A stretch of 64,000 nt of DNA from Melitaea cinxia (GCF_905220565.1 NC_059402.1:3101501-3165500), one strand, 5' to 3'. Positions 52,777 through 64,000 are shown, counted from the stretch's first letter. The notes: generated by a model from the letters alone, not told the origin. Numbers and translations are program-made.

Positions 52777-53594
52777 ACATACACTGAATTTAGAAATGTT
52801 TCTATGTATATATTTTTATACATGAATATATATAAATATGTACATATTCATGTATAAATTCTTTTTTGATGTATTGTAATAAAATTAAGTTTGAATTTTA
52901 AAGTATGTATATGAAAGAGGGGGATATCCTGACACAGATTGAACACTTACTTAAAAGGATGTCCCGACAACGGTTTCATTTTATGTCCACGTTTTTCTTA
53001 AAAACATTTTTTATTGAAATAATTGTTTATCTTTTAGCAACTGACAAAAAGTGTGATTTTATACATAAGAATTCTAATAAATGTATGAAGAAATCAAATG
53101 AGTGAAGACTAAATTCACTGATCTTTTTAATGTAGCGAATGGCGCCAGACAGTCGTCACTGTTCAGTATAACTGTCTTACGTTTTGCAGTTACGTATGTA
53201 GATAGACATATCTGGCAGGTTCATCCATGTTAATTTTTTTATTTAACCTTTATAACACAACATAAATACATTACACAATGTAGCTAAGATACATACATAC
53301 CAAAAACATTCATAGCATACCGTGTTCATCGTTATCAGTCGTTTCCTACAGACACACATTCTCTAATTATCTTTTGATAGAATTCTTTTTGTGCCTTGTT
53401 TACTTAAAGTAACTTGTATCGCAAAATGGTCAGTAAGCTACGTAATATTTGTTTCGTAAGTTTACATAATTTTGAAACAAACGCGCGTAGACATATATAA
53501 ATAAATAGCTTTGTGACATTTTGTAGCCCTCTCTATTTTGGTTATGAAGTGTTTTTCCTTTTTTTAATAATATTTTTTGATTTGTGTTTTTTGT
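52591..53594. other. AT-rich DNA with a (CA)n microsatellite
   Basis: (CA)n with CATACA variants at 52721-52783. The 66-codon frame at 52905 has no recognisable domain. Confidence 0.5.
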
Positions 53595-53970
53595 TTGTTA
53601 TGCGATGTGCTAGGATGCGATAGGAAATGAGACTATCCGTGAGAGAACGAGAATAGCCAATATAGCCCACAGAATTAGCAAGTTGAAGGCAGTGGGCTGG
53701 TCATCTTTGTCGTAGGACCGATGGTCGATGGAGCAGACGTGTACTGGAGTGGAGACCGCGTTTTGGCGAACGCAGTGTGGGATGACCTCCGGCCCCTTGG
53801 ACCGCCGATCTACGTAAGATTGTTGGTGTAGGCTGGATGAGGATTGCGGAAAACTGGGATGTCTGGCACAAACTTGGTGACTATGGGTAAAATACATGAG
53901 TTCGCGCCATAATGTCTGGCACGAACTTGGGGAAGCCTATGTCCAGCAGTGGAATGCAGTAGGGTGAACT
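53595..53970 (+). mobile_element. RTE-type LINE C-terminal fragment fused to SINE-R sequence
   Basis: Broken plus-strand frames read RTRIANIAHRISKLKAVGW, then RTDGRWSRRVLEWRPRFGER, PPAPWTADLRKIVGVGWMRI: the RTE C-terminus. Near 53877 the coding switches to GGTGACTATGGGTAAAATAC...GAGTTCGCGCCAT, SINE-R body sequence. It then runs into the common tail GCCTATGTCCAGCAGTGGAA. It documents an RTE/SINE-R junction. The 95-codon minus frame is its shadow. Confidence 0.75.
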
Positions 53971-54672
53971 GAATGACTGACTAACTGTTACATAGTGTAA
54001 ACCTACATATACCGAAAAAATGACAAAATAGATCAGGGTTAACTTCTCAAATTATTCATTACTAAACAAACTTTCAGATTAATAATTAATGTAATGTAAT
54101 GCATAGGAGCATTATATAAAAAAAATTCGTTTGTTTCGTGACATGTGGGATACCAAAATTCAGCATAAATCCATTTCTAAGATCACTCACGTTAAGTTAC
54201 TCATAAGAAAATTATAGAACATTCTCTGCGATAATGATCAAAATTGTTTGGGAAGGGCGACACAAATGTTTCCTAGTCCTAATAAATATTGTTTGAGTTA
54301 TGGACTTTAGAACATAATTTCGACTCTTATTCAATGTTCATTAAGCAGATCAAAAGGATCTTCGAAAGGATTTTGAGACTATATAATAGATTTTAGATGT
54401 AGATTCACTTTTTTTTAAACTTCTGTTTTACGTTTTAGTTTATGTGGATTGTTATATTCTTTAAATATACTATGAATATTTAATTTAAAAACGAGCCCTA
54501 GTACTAACCAACTTCCACTGCTAGATCACAAGCCAACAACTACTTGGATATTTATAGTTGAGCACTTAGTAACAGATACAATAGGTATACATTTTTAACA
54601 TGAAATTACTTGCGCTACCAAGATTTTATAAAACAAAATATTTATATATAAAATAATATTTATTATATAATA
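53971..54672. other. No feature recognised
   Basis: AT-rich, non-coding. Confidence 0.45.
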
Positions 54673-55314
54673 TTAGACAATGAAAGTTTTAGAATTGCTC
54701 TCGGTCTCCGGTTGGGAGCTCCACTGTGCTTTGAACACAGATGTCCGTGCGGAAAAGAGGTCGATTCTTTCGGACTACACGGCCTTTCCTATAACAAGAG
54801 TTCAGGTAGGTTTTCCCGCCACGGTTCCCTAAACGATACCATAAAAAGAGCTCTTGCCACCATCGACGTTCCTGCTCTTATCGAGCCAACTGGAATTAGT
54901 CGCAATGATGGCAAGAGACCTGATGGATTGACGTTGGTTCCCTGGGAAAGGGGACGGGCGCTTTTGTGGGACGCAACCTGCGTTGACACACTTGCTCCGT
55001 CTCATGTCAGGGAAACAGCCTTAAAAGCGGGAGACGCAGCGGAAAAAGCTGAAACGGCTAAACGGCACAAATATTCGTCACTAATTCCAAATTACATCTT
55101 TATGCCGTTTGCAGTCGAAACACTTGGACCTTGGAGTAGCAGTGCTAAAAAATTTTTAAATGAGATAACACCTCGCCTTATTGCCTCCACTGGTGACAAG
55201 AGGGCTGGTGCATTTTTTGCCCAGAGAATCGGCATAGCGATTCAACGGGGAAATGCTGCCAGCATTCTTGGCACAATTCCACGCGGACATGATTTATACC
55301 AAAACTATCTGTAA
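54673..55314 (+). CDS. Zinc-finger plus restriction-like nuclease fragment of a retroelement (5'-truncated)
   Basis: The frame is open from the truncation (LDNESFRIALGLRLG) to TAA at 55312; no natural start exists. A CxCG..H motif (CPCGKEVDSFGLHGLS, near 54738) is zinc-knuckle-like. Then come KRPDG and, ~15 residues on, LLWDATCVDT, fitting a PD-(D/E)xK-type nuclease core; the end has AQRIGIAIQRGNAAS. I recognise this as a recurrent C-terminal domain in invertebrate retroelement-type proteins; a restriction-like endonuclease of an R2/R4-like LINE is my best guess, not proven. AATAAA at 55366 and a poly(A) at 55383-55394 show retroposition. The uninterrupted frame suggests a young copy. Confidence 0.6.
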   Translation, partial: LDNESFRIALGLRLGAPLCFEHRCPCGKEVDSFGLHGLSYNKSSGRFSRHGSLNDTIKRALATIDVPALIEPTGISRNDGKRPDGLTLVPWERGRALLWDATCVDTLAPSHVRETALKAGDAAEKAETAKRHKYSSLIPNYIFMPFAVETLGPWSSSAKKFLNEITPRLIASTGDKRAGAFFAQRIGIAIQRGNAASILGTIPRGHDLYQNYL

Positions 55315-55394
55315 ATATTTAGTTCGTAAGTTGTGAATTGTAAATATGTATAATATTTTGTATAAATAAAGTTTATCCATATAAAAAAAAAAAT
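55315..55394 (+). terminator. 3' UTR with AATAAA signal and poly(A) tail
   Basis: GTATAAATAAAGTTTATCCA carries the polyadenylation signal, followed ~15 bases later by a run of about 12 A. Defines the 3' end of the retroposed copy. Confidence 0.75.
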
Positions 55395-56137
55395 AGGTAA
55401 AAAAACTTTTTAAGTTAAACGGTTTTATGTTAAACATACATTACAATGTTTAAGATAAATGTACTAAAAACCAAAAAATAATAAAATAGATACAGTCGTG
55501 GGAATTATAAACATATGCATAGACTAGACTAAAATAAAACCGTGGGGCACGTCAATTGTCTACAATCGTTGATTAAAATGTTTGTTTTGTAATGTTACAC
55601 TACAATTAGGCAGTTGTTCAACGATGACGTGTGATAAGTAGGGCTAGAATGTGGAAACAAGCTAGCAAGCTCGATTATAAGCGAGTTTTAGGGTTTCATA
55701 GTGGTGAGCGAGTAGTACTTTTATCATATGTTTTGTCGATTAAAGACAAACTACGAGCAGTGAAACGATTCCTCGCCAGCCAGCAGTGTGAATGTCCAAC
55801 GATAAACTAGTTGAAACATCTCTTTTATTTACATGGAGTGTATAACTATTGGAATTTCCATGAGCAAGAAAATAGTAAGTAATTTCCTCACCGTCTGCGG
55901 GCCAACTGCCTATTTTAACGACGAATTAAACGATTCTTCTATCGCACATTAAGTCGATAATTTGTAGACAATTGACGTGCCCCACGGTTTTATTTTAGTC
56001 TAGTCTATGCATATGTTTATAATTCCCACGACTGTATCTATTTTATTATTTTTTGGTTTTTAGTACATTTATCTTAAACATTGTAATGTATGTTTAACAT
56101 AAAACCGTTTAACTTAAAAAGTTTTTTTACCTATTTT
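55395..56137. mobile_element. Palindromic MITE with ~175-bp inverted arms
   Basis: Left arm 55395-55570 (AATAGGTAAAAAAACTTTTT, AAGTTAAACGGTTTTATG, GTGGGGCACGTCAATTGTCT) recurs inversely at about 55965-56137 with very few differences. The ~390-base core is non-coding. It abuts the poly(A) of the retroposed fragment on the left. Confidence 0.85.
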
Positions 56138-56214
56138 TATTTTCTAGTTTTTAGTTTTTATTTCGCATTCTGTTTAATTCATTTAGTGCTTCATTATTGC
56201 AAGGCCCATCTTAA

Positions 56215-56815
56215 ATATTGAGGTTGTATAGTGCACTGTATTCTTCTTGTCAAGCCCTTTTATTTGATACCCATATTGGTGGGATTGATAAAAAATTGTT
56301 ATCAGACATTTGGTAGCGGCGGCCAGCTTAGATTTCAATTTTGCATAGTAAATTGTATTCTACTTGTTGAGACCTTTCATTTGATACAAATGTTGATGGG
56401 ATTGATAAAACCTAAGTTATCCGCCATTTTGTAGAGGCCGCCATCTTGGATTTTAATTTTATATAGTACATTGATTATACTGGTTGAGCACTTTCATTTG
56501 ATACCCATATTGATGGGATCGATAAAACCTACGTTATCCGCCATTTTGTAGCGGCCGCCATCTTGTATATCAATTTTTTATAGTATATTGTATTCTGCTT
56601 GTTGAGCCCTTTCATTTGATACCCATATTGATGGAATCGATAAAACCTACGTTATCCGCCATTTTGTAGCGGCCGCCATCTTGGATTTCAATTTTTTATA
56701 GTATATTGTATTCTGCTTGTTGAGCCCTTTCATTTGATACCCATATTGATGGGATTGATAAAACCTACGTTATCCGCCATTTTGTAGCGGCGGCCATCTT
56801 GAATTTATAATGATA
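56215..56815 (+). repeat. Tandem repeat, ~117 bp x 5
   Basis: GATAAAACCTACGTTATCCG-type blocks start at 56287, 56404, 56521, 56639 and 56757 (spacing 117-118). Each unit also has GCCATTTTGTAGCGGCCGCC and CCTTTCATTTGATACCCATA. Later units are nearly identical, earlier ones diverged, as expected of growth at one side. Confidence 0.9.
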
Positions 56816-57000
56816 ATGAATAAACATAATTGTATTGTCACCAAAATCCAAAGTGTATACAAAATTTCAGATTAATCGGTTGACAGGAAGAGGGTGAAAT
56901 TTGAATTACTAAATTTGACCCAAGAATAAATAAAGAAAAAATAAAAAAACAAACGGGGTGAGCTAAATAAAACCGTTTAAAAAAAAAAAATATTACTCAT
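56816..57000 (+). repeat. Tail of the tandem-repeat element
   Basis: ATTAATCGGTTGACAGGAAG, GGGTGAGCTAAATAAAACCG and TTTAAAAAAAAAAAAT. The AAACGGTTTTAT motif (inverse here) is shared with the arms of the palindromic MITE at 55395, so the two probably belong to one family or one compound element. Confidence 0.55.
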
Positions 57001-58180
57001 TGTAATATAAGTAATTAATTTTTTCATTACACATCTCGTAACGATAACAGCATGACTGCAATGTCAGGTCATATTGGTATTTGATCTACGAGCAAGCGAG
57101 GGAAGGTCGCAAATTTATTCAATCTGTAAATGTCCTACAGCTTAGCAAACGCTTCTCACTATCTGAATGAAGGATTGGAGCTTGTTCCATCACGATGCTC
57201 TACTGTTCATATGTATTTTTACTAAGAAAAAACTTCAAACAAGTATTATATTTCCTTTATTAAATAAAATAAATAATTGGGATAAATTATATTTTGTCAA
57301 TGTTGATAACGTGATCATAGCCTAAACATTGTCAACTCCGTTATCGATATACATAAAATCTTCAAAATCTTTGTATGTTCTTGTGCTTTTATGAACCTGA
57401 GCCTAAAGTTCAATGCTTAAAATACGTTTTATCATTGAGGTTAAGTGGCACAACCTACTTTTTTGCTGTTACTTTTGGAGTACACGAATTATTAAATCGG
57501 ATGACAGGTAAAAGGTTAACCCTTAACAACTGACGCGTGTTTCTTTATATCAATACTGGAGAGGGTCTTTCAGTCCTTGCATTTGGGTTTGGGTTTTTTG
57601 CCTATAATTACATAAATTTTAAAGAATGAAGTCAAAATTTCAAACATATCTAAGGAATCTTTGATTGAAAAATACGTACAATAGTAGTTAATTTTACCAA
57701 AAAATAATCAATGTAAAAAATAATAAATTTCACAAAAAAAAAGAAAATTAGATTGTAACCTCATTAATTTAACTGGTATTTTTTATAGTTGCAAGGAGTG
57801 CACTATGATAACAAGGCGATGACATGGCACATATGGACTATTATTGGTTGGTTGGTAATAATATGGTCTGTAAATGTCTTACACTTAGAATTACCGAAAG
57901 GTATTCCATGATGGTCATATAGACATTAATAGCAACTACGGCACCCTAACGAGTGAGTAGAATTCGTGTATGAGGACATCTCAAACATGCCTAGAATAAC
58001 TTATACAACGACATTTTTATTGATTTATTATTTTTAATATCATTATTACTGATTATATATTATTATATTAAATTGTATTACACCTGAGACAAACACAATC
58101 CTGCTGAAAACCCTTCAAATTTAGCTTCTCTGCGCAGCTTCAAAAATCAAGCAAAACCGATTTGCCCAAAAATCAAATCA
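57001..58180. other. No feature recognised
   Basis: AT-rich, non-coding, no repeats I can match. Confidence 0.45.
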
Positions 58181-60644
58181 ATGTAAATAAAAATTAATCG
58201 TCAAAATGTATGTATGTGCATAATTTCTGAACGGCTGCATGGTACGAATTTCGCCGAGCAAGCTTGTAAAACAACAAACTAGTTGTAATCACGACAAGAA
58301 ATGAAGTCACATTATAAGCTGAAAAATCTTGCTAATGACTCGCTGACAGGTCAAGGCTTCTTCGTCCGTTAAGGAGGTGTGAAGTATCTATCACATTTTT
58401 TAATTGAAGTTAACAGATGTGTATATTACGTACTCAGTAATATGATTAATTATATACAGTTATTTTGTAAAAAACACACTTTGTTGATTGTTGGTTTTCA
58501 GTCAGATATCTATGAGGTCATATTGTTTGTGTTTACGTTTCTGTGTCGAGATTTTGGGACTAGTGCCAGTATTTAAAATACTTGTTTAAGCCGAAATATA
58601 CAGTAATAGATGTCTATGGGTCGAGTTTAAGCCGTACATTGTTAGAGGACGGGCGTACGTGGGTATTGTGCAAAATAAGCGTTCCGAATACCAATTTTTT
58701 TATAAAGCGTAAAATCGAAATAAGTCATCGATAAAATTTTTGAATACAGAGAGAGTTTACCTTCTTTACTTGCTAAGTTTGTTCTTTTTTGTAATTGAGC
58801 AGACAGTTTCAATTGATGTTAAATGGTTGTTGTCAAAGGAAAAAATAAAGTAAAAAAATCTCATTTTTAATAAGCATGCATGTCGACATTTTGTAAGTAC
58901 CGTACTGGATATTTATACCTATCTTTGCGTACTTTTCTGTGTGTGTGAGTATTTGTGCTGTGTAATTGAGGGTGAATGTACATCGATGAGTAAATGTAAA
59001 TGCTTGGGGTTTTAATATTAAAATACTTTACAAATTTTTTATTCATCAAAAGATATCGCTTTAAGCATTACCACTATAAAGGTATATCATCAACTTTATA
59101 ACTGATTGGCTTAGTGAGAATGTCACTGCTTGCATTTAATATTTTAAAAACACCAATTGAGCCTTTCGAGGCACCATAATGCGTGGCAACCTATTTAATT
59201 AAATGTCGAACGCTGAAATCAAAGAAGGCGAGTCGAACAATGCTCTAAAATTTTACATTTGTCTGTGTCTAATTTCTTTTTATTTATTTATGCATTATTA
59301 TTTTCCTAAAACAGTTGTGTAATAAAGAAAAGCTAAAATTCTCTTAAATATAGACAGACAGACCACGCTTTTATAATTGTAGATGTGTTTCAAAGCGAAC
59401 TAAACCGTAAACCTATAATTCAATAAAATTTTCATACGCTTGCAAGCTCTCAAATCCATATATCCGCAAGGCGAATAATTTGAATTATATTCTCGTAAAA
59501 CTTGATGACAGTAGGGTTACCATAGACCAATATAGTACATCAGGATAACGTTACAATGGCCAAGAACTTCCTGTTAGATGAAGTTAAAAAACCGTAGTTT
59601 AAAAGTAGTCTAAAAATACTTTGTATATCATATACTATTAGGTATTTCGATTTTTGTTTAAAGCAAATTGCATCATCAGCATTTATCCTAATTTTGTGCT
59701 TTATTAATTTTCTGTAGGTCTAAAAATATCATTTGAACCAGCGTCAAACAACGGAAGCGTCCAAGCAAATGCGGACAGATGGTGCTTCTATTTTGACGTC
59801 ATCACGTTGCGAGAAAGAGATAGCTTTGTGCTATATTGTCGTCTCATTTTGACCTTGTTTTCCCGGGATAAAGAAGGCTGTCTGAGCACCTCGTAGTACC
59901 ATAAGATGGTAGTAGGTGTACATGTAACTATGTCATTCAATGATTGTGAACTATTACTAGTTAATATTTTTTCGCGCGATATTTTTAAGGTAATATATTA
60001 TTTATATGTATATCGATCGAAACAAAAATTTGGCTATCAGTTCCTATATACACTCATTCTCTATTTCGTAGAAGAATATAACTATGGCCAGCAGTGGGAC
60101 GATTATAAGGTATTACAGTATAGTATAATAAAGACAATATAAGCCAAAAAGTGTGCAATTTCGACACTCATCGTAATATCTTTTTATTGCGATATATTCA
60201 CATAGATATTTAAGAATCGTTTGCGCAAATACTACTCAACTCTTACATAGTTTTAAATATATGTATTCTATTGGTATATTGTTTTATATTGTCAATTTTT
60301 AAGCATTTAATTGCATGGGTTTTAATTTTGTATTTGATTGTTTTAAATTATTATGTAAATTTATGTCACACTTTTACTTTTTTCTTCCTGTTTGTGTTTG
60401 TTAACTTAATATTAGTTGGAAACTTGTCAGAATTGTACGATATCTTGTTTATTATCTCTTATATTTTGTGTTATATTGTTCTACTTTTTCCCAAATACAA
60501 ATAAATAAATATTTTACATACTTTGACATAAAATTTCATAATCAATTCACTATTTCAGTGTCTTTTGTATCTCATTTTAAGTGATTTACAGTATATTTTA
60601 CAATGCTATCTATACAAATAAATAAAGTTGACGTGTCTGTTTGA
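58181..60644. other. Long unassigned stretch
   Basis: AATGTATGTATGTGCATAAT near 58205 with TTTCTGAACGGCTGCATGGT resembles a Helitron relic. GGCCAGCAGTGGGACGATTA at 60086-60105 resembles a LINE 3' end. 59740-59900 is slightly GC-richer with no coding frame. Reading frames of 60-78 codons are hydrophobic, AT-driven and not credible. Confidence 0.35.
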
Positions 60645-60885
60645 AATATTAAAATAACCGCTTTTTACTAAATGCATATGGATGTGTACACGGTACATAT
60701 ATTAAAATAATAATTTTTAAAATTTTTGTCTGTCTGTCTGTCTGTTTGTTCCGGTTAATCTCTGAAACGGCTGGACCGATTTTGACGGGACTTTCTCTGG
60801 TAGATAGCTGATGTAATAAGGAGTAACTTAGGCTTTTTTGTTAAATTCCACGCAAATGAAGGCGCGGGCACAGCTAGTTATGAGA
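60645..60885 (+). mobile_element. Helitron-like element
   Basis: TTTTTACTAAATGCATATGG, GGTACATATATTAAAATAAT, (TCTG)n, CTCTGAAACGGCTGGACCGA and GGCGCGGGCACAGCTAGTTA with CTAG end. Inverted relative to 5474-5765. Confidence 0.85.
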
Positions 60886-61238
60886 TATAAACCATTTTCA
60901 CCTTCGTAAGTGCGTTTCTGATATACGTGATCTACGTGATAGTCAAAGTTTTGTAAATTGCTTCTATAAAAACGGAGTTGTTTACTTTAAGATTTACTGT
61001 GTTTTATATAAAATGCGTATTGACAAAGTTTCGATGGTTATAAAACTTTAGACTACTACCGTCTGATGGATATCAAAGATAAAGACTTGAGGAATTACGA
61101 ATTCGTATCTTGTAAGTTACAGTAGAATAAAAGAAGACCTACATTCATATATGTACGTGTACTATACTGTACTGTTAACATCCCACTGCTGAGCGAAGGC
61201 TTGTTGGAGCTTAATTTTTTATGTGGCATATTTTAATA

Positions 61239-61439
61239 AAATTATAGTTATTAAGAGAATAGTTTAATTCAGAGTAAAAAGCGTGGGGTGCCTGATATAT
61301 TAAATGTAACAATTATTCTACTTGCAACTATCTACGTGCGGAGAGTTGTAAAAACATAATAAAAAGTTATGAAAATATAATAAAATGCACCTCACGTTTT
61401 TTACTCTGAATTGAATTATTCTCTTAATAATTTAATTTT
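61239..61439. mobile_element. MITE with ~53-bp inverted ends
   Basis: TTAAGAGAATAGTTTAATTC, AGAGTAAAAAGCGTGGGGTG on the left; inverse (GCACCTCACGTTTTTTACTC, TGAATTGAATTATTCTCTTA) on the right, around a ~95-base core. Several mismatches, so moderately old. Confidence 0.8.
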
Positions 61440-62279
61440 TTTTTATAATTTTATTTTGAAGTAATTAATTATGATTGATTGTTCAATCTTCTCTTACTGT
61501 AATATAAACTCTTTGTAATTAAAAATTATTTTCTACTTTTTAGTTCGATTAGCTATAAGCGTGGTTCTTTTAGTTTTTTTCTAAACTATTATTTTGTAAG
61601 TCAGTTCTTAAGTTAAAACAGTTCTCACTAAAAGCTATTAGATATGAGTGGATGCAATGAACTACGCTGTTCTACTATAGGCTGATATTTTTCCAACCCT
61701 GATTAACACGTGTTTATGTTCTTTGAGCTGACTGGCCTGAAAATTTGTATTGGCCCTACAGATGTTTGCCGTGGCAGTGCTTTTGTATTGTGTGTTTCTG
61801 AACCTCTGGCACAAGTGAAAATACTACTGGGGGCCATTATCATATTTTTTTTTATTATACTATTTGTATAAATATAAACATAAGCCTCGACTGCAATCGA
61901 ATTTACGACGTTTGTTGCTAAGCAACTTCTCGTACCACATTCCCAGGAGAGCCCAATGTACATACATATATGTATACACATCGTAATACCCCACGTAAAT
62001 AGCGTGCGGACACAAGAACACAACGCTTTTCTATTTTTTGCAGTCGCGTAACAAGGCAATATTGCCACGTGTCGGAACGATAAATCAAGATAAAGGATTT
62101 TTCTAGTCGTTTTCAAAATGGCGATCGTTTGTATGAACATTGCAAACTTTAATCCGGGCTTATATGACATATAAGCTGAAAATTTTAAAAAGAAAAACTA
62201 GAACCAATTTTCGTGAAAATATGGTTTAATTCCTGTCAATATATTAACGCATTATGTAGCCAAAGATTATTATTGATTA
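61440..62279. other. Mostly unassigned; SINE-T fragment at 61738-61800
   Basis: GAAAATTTGTATTGGCCCTA, CAGATGTTTGCCGTGGCAG is the middle of SINE-T in plus orientation. The 155-codon minus frame 61703-62170 overlaps this and has no recognisable domain. Confidence 0.45.
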
Positions 62280-62615
62280 AAGTATTATGATAACTAGTGG
62301 TCGCCCAGAGGTCGAAATTCGACCGTAATTAAAAATTTAAATTAAAGAAAACCAAAAAATAATTAAAATAGGGAACCTTTAAAAAAAAAATCATTTTGAC
62401 AATCAACAAAAGAGTATATTATGTGTGTGTGGGTCAAAAACGTGGTAGTGTGTGTAATGTTTTTTTTTAAATTGATTTAATATATTTTTATCCATAATTA
62501 AAAAAATATTAGCATTCTCTCCCTTGTCTATATAAAATATAAGTGTACGAAATTTCATACTCCTCCGTCCAAGCAATTTTCGTAAAAAGGGGTACAAAGT
62601 TTTTGTTTCACGTAT
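62280..62615 (-). mobile_element. Helitron-like repeat (GGTCGCCC family), copy 2
   Basis: CTAGTGGTCGCCCAGAGGTC, GAAATTCGACCGTAATTAAA, GGTAGTGTGTGTAATG, ATACTCCTCCGTCCAAGCAA and AAAAAGGGGTACAAAG. The same blocks occur inverted at 42245-42545. Confidence 0.75.
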
Positions 62616-62904
62616 TAATTTATAACAAACTTTTGAAATGGTACCTTTTTAATTTATTTTTGATAAGTACGGGGAAACGAGTTAGAACTGTCGAATATTA
62701 AATGGTTTCTATATTTATGTGCAAGTATATCTTTAAAACGTGCGTATCGGGTGCATTTCTTTAATTAAGAATTGTACATTGGGCATTCTAAAATGTTTAC
62801 AATACATATGGTGTAATAAGTATGGTGAGGACTATTTTTATTGTATAATATATATAATGTTTTTATTACTGTGGTCCATGAGAGGATATATATGTTTATA
62901 TCGG

Positions 62905-62975
62905 TAATTGGGTGTTACCTAAAACGGAGGCATTAAGTTGCCTACCTTAGGGACAGACGACCGTGATTGAATTTT
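62905..62975 (+). mobile_element. Tail of the second tRNA-derived SINE
   Basis: GGGTGTTACCTAAAACGGAG, GCATTAAGTTGCCTACCTTA, GGGACAGACGACCGTG; matches 42005-42070. 62616-62904 and 62976-63244 show nothing. Confidence 0.65.
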
Positions 62976-63244
62976 ATTCTGGCTTATTTCTACGTTTAAT
63001 TATTATTTAAATTATCAATATAAAAATATATGATAAATAATAAGTCGCACGACTCTCTTGTCCCTTTCATTTTGGTCCCTTTTATGTCCTCACTTCAGCG
63101 ACACGGATACTAATTTGTTAACTGAAATTCTAAACTTACACAACGTTTCTAATAATATTTAATAGAGTAACTAATACAACATAGATTAATTAGATTGATT
63201 CAAATAATTTATTTAACAAATATACTTCTAATTTTATTAACTAA

Positions 63245-63640
63245 CTAGCGACCCACCCCGGCTTCGCACGCTGATAATAAATATACTACAGAATGTCTTT
63301 ATTTATAGTGTAAAGCTAGCTTATGACATGGTTATTAACATAATAACAACAACATTCAAATATGCGTCGTTAGATTACGCGTTGTTACAGAATGCGTTGA
63401 TGAAATAAAGGTTCACTGCTCGTTCCCTGTAGGTGATAGCGTGATAATATGTGGCCTATATGTTGACTCGACTTCTTAATAATATTCGTGTCAAATTTAA
63501 AGTAAATCCATGCGGTACTTTTTGAGTTTATCCCTGACACACATACAGATAAACAGAAAAACAGACAGACAAAAATTTTAAAAACTATATTTTTGGCTTC
63601 GGTATCGATTGTAGATCACACCCCAAGTATTCTTTTAAAA
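63245..63640 (-). mobile_element. Helitron-like element
   Basis: CTAGCGACCCACCCCGGCTT, then TTCCCTGTAGGTGATAGCGT, GTAAATCCATGCGGTACTTT, (CAGA)-type run and TTTTGGCTTCGGTATCGATT. Non-coding. 63641-64000 shows no feature. Confidence 0.7.
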
Positions 63641-64000
63641 AAATATTCAATGTACAGTTCTGACTCCTAACATTTTATTATATGTATATATTTTCATTTA
63701 TTGACTAGGCTAACATATACCTCTCTAGACTGTTAATTATTCATACGGTTATGAAAATACTAAATCTCATTCAAGAAAAGGTTACCCTGTACCGACCGTG
63801 TTCGACAACATAATACCAATACATTATTTAATTAAATCCTTTAGGGACCACTCCTGAAATATATTACGTTCAATTTTGGCCCTTTAGTGGCTTAACCTTT
63901 GATAGACTGTGCTACATTTCTGGTACAGTATTTGATGTCACCTGTGGTTTCACACGTGCTGACACGAGTAGTCGACATCACTCGTGGTATCAACCGCATT

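Noticed and set aside
52721..52783. CRISPR-like periodic sequence
   Set aside because: It is a plain (CA)n microsatellite; the eukaryotic context and lack of spacers exclude a CRISPR array.
53610..53897. 95-codon minus-strand frame
   Set aside because: Antisense shadow of the RTE C-terminal coding sequence, which is clearly on the plus strand.
61703..62170. 155-codon minus frame
   Set aside because: Overlaps a SINE-T fragment and AT-rich DNA; no domain, composition not protein-like.

Overview
The window looks like a gene-poor, AT-rich stretch of a lepidopteran (moth or butterfly) nuclear genome. This rests on repeat families I recognise as lepidopteran: Helitron-like elements with CTAG ends and 'GCCCGCGACTTCG' termini, a tRNA-derived SINE with intact A and B boxes, a SINE-like family sharing its 3' end with RTE LINEs, CR1/Jockey-type LINEs with AATAAA plus short-repeat tails, and a maT-type mariner. 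I found no complete conserved host gene. Every long reading frame I can explain belongs to a mobile element, a viral insertion or a microsatellite.

Layout. 0-5 kb: a MITE-like element, a 5'-truncated LINE on the minus strand, a Helitron with a SINE nested in it, and TA microsatellites. 5-10 kb: SINE and Helitron copies in AT-rich DNA. 10.3-10.9 kb: an open 202-codon frame encoding the C-terminal half of a superfamily 1 RNA-virus helicase (an endogenous viral element, EVE), followed by three A-rich tracts. 11.7-14.3 kb: an unclassified GC-richer promoter-like segment, then a LINE with its RT frame interrupted by one stop. 15-21 kb: SINE copies, a MITE and an end-to-end but dead mariner. 21.7-24.2 kb: a complete hAT-type insertion (8-bp target duplication, CAAGAC subterminal arrays) that split a SINE. 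25.2-26.9 kb: a foldback element with 595-bp arms and a CAAT target duplication. 27-28.6 kb: a LINE with an intact ORF1 and no ORF2. 30.4-31.1 kb: a decayed copy of a recurrent arthropod protein family. 34.0 and 44.4 kb: two related exon-like modules with conserved splice donors. 39.2-41.1 kb: another dead LINE. 49.6-52.2 kb: Helitron-like DNA with a ~281-bp tandem repeat and a ~690-bp TTCTR microsatellite. 53.6 kb: an RTE fragment. 54.7-57.0 kb: a retroposed nuclease-like fragment, a palindromic MITE and a five-copy 117-bp tandem repeat. 57-64 kb: mostly unassigned AT-rich DNA with Helitron and MITE remnants.

The parts do not form a pathway. They record successive insertions, several of which can be ordered by nesting: SINE into Helitron at 2.2 kb, SINE into a GCAAACAC repeat at 17.9 kb, hAT into SINE at 21.7 kb with a Helitron inside the hAT at 22.7 kb. 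The most notable items are the open viral helicase frame, the long-armed foldback element, the paired exon-like modules and the ORF1-only LINE. Working names: SINE-T = tRNA-derived SINE; SINE-R = RTE-tailed SINE-like repeat; CCGACCTAG repeat and GCAAACAC repeat = dispersed families named after their end motifs.
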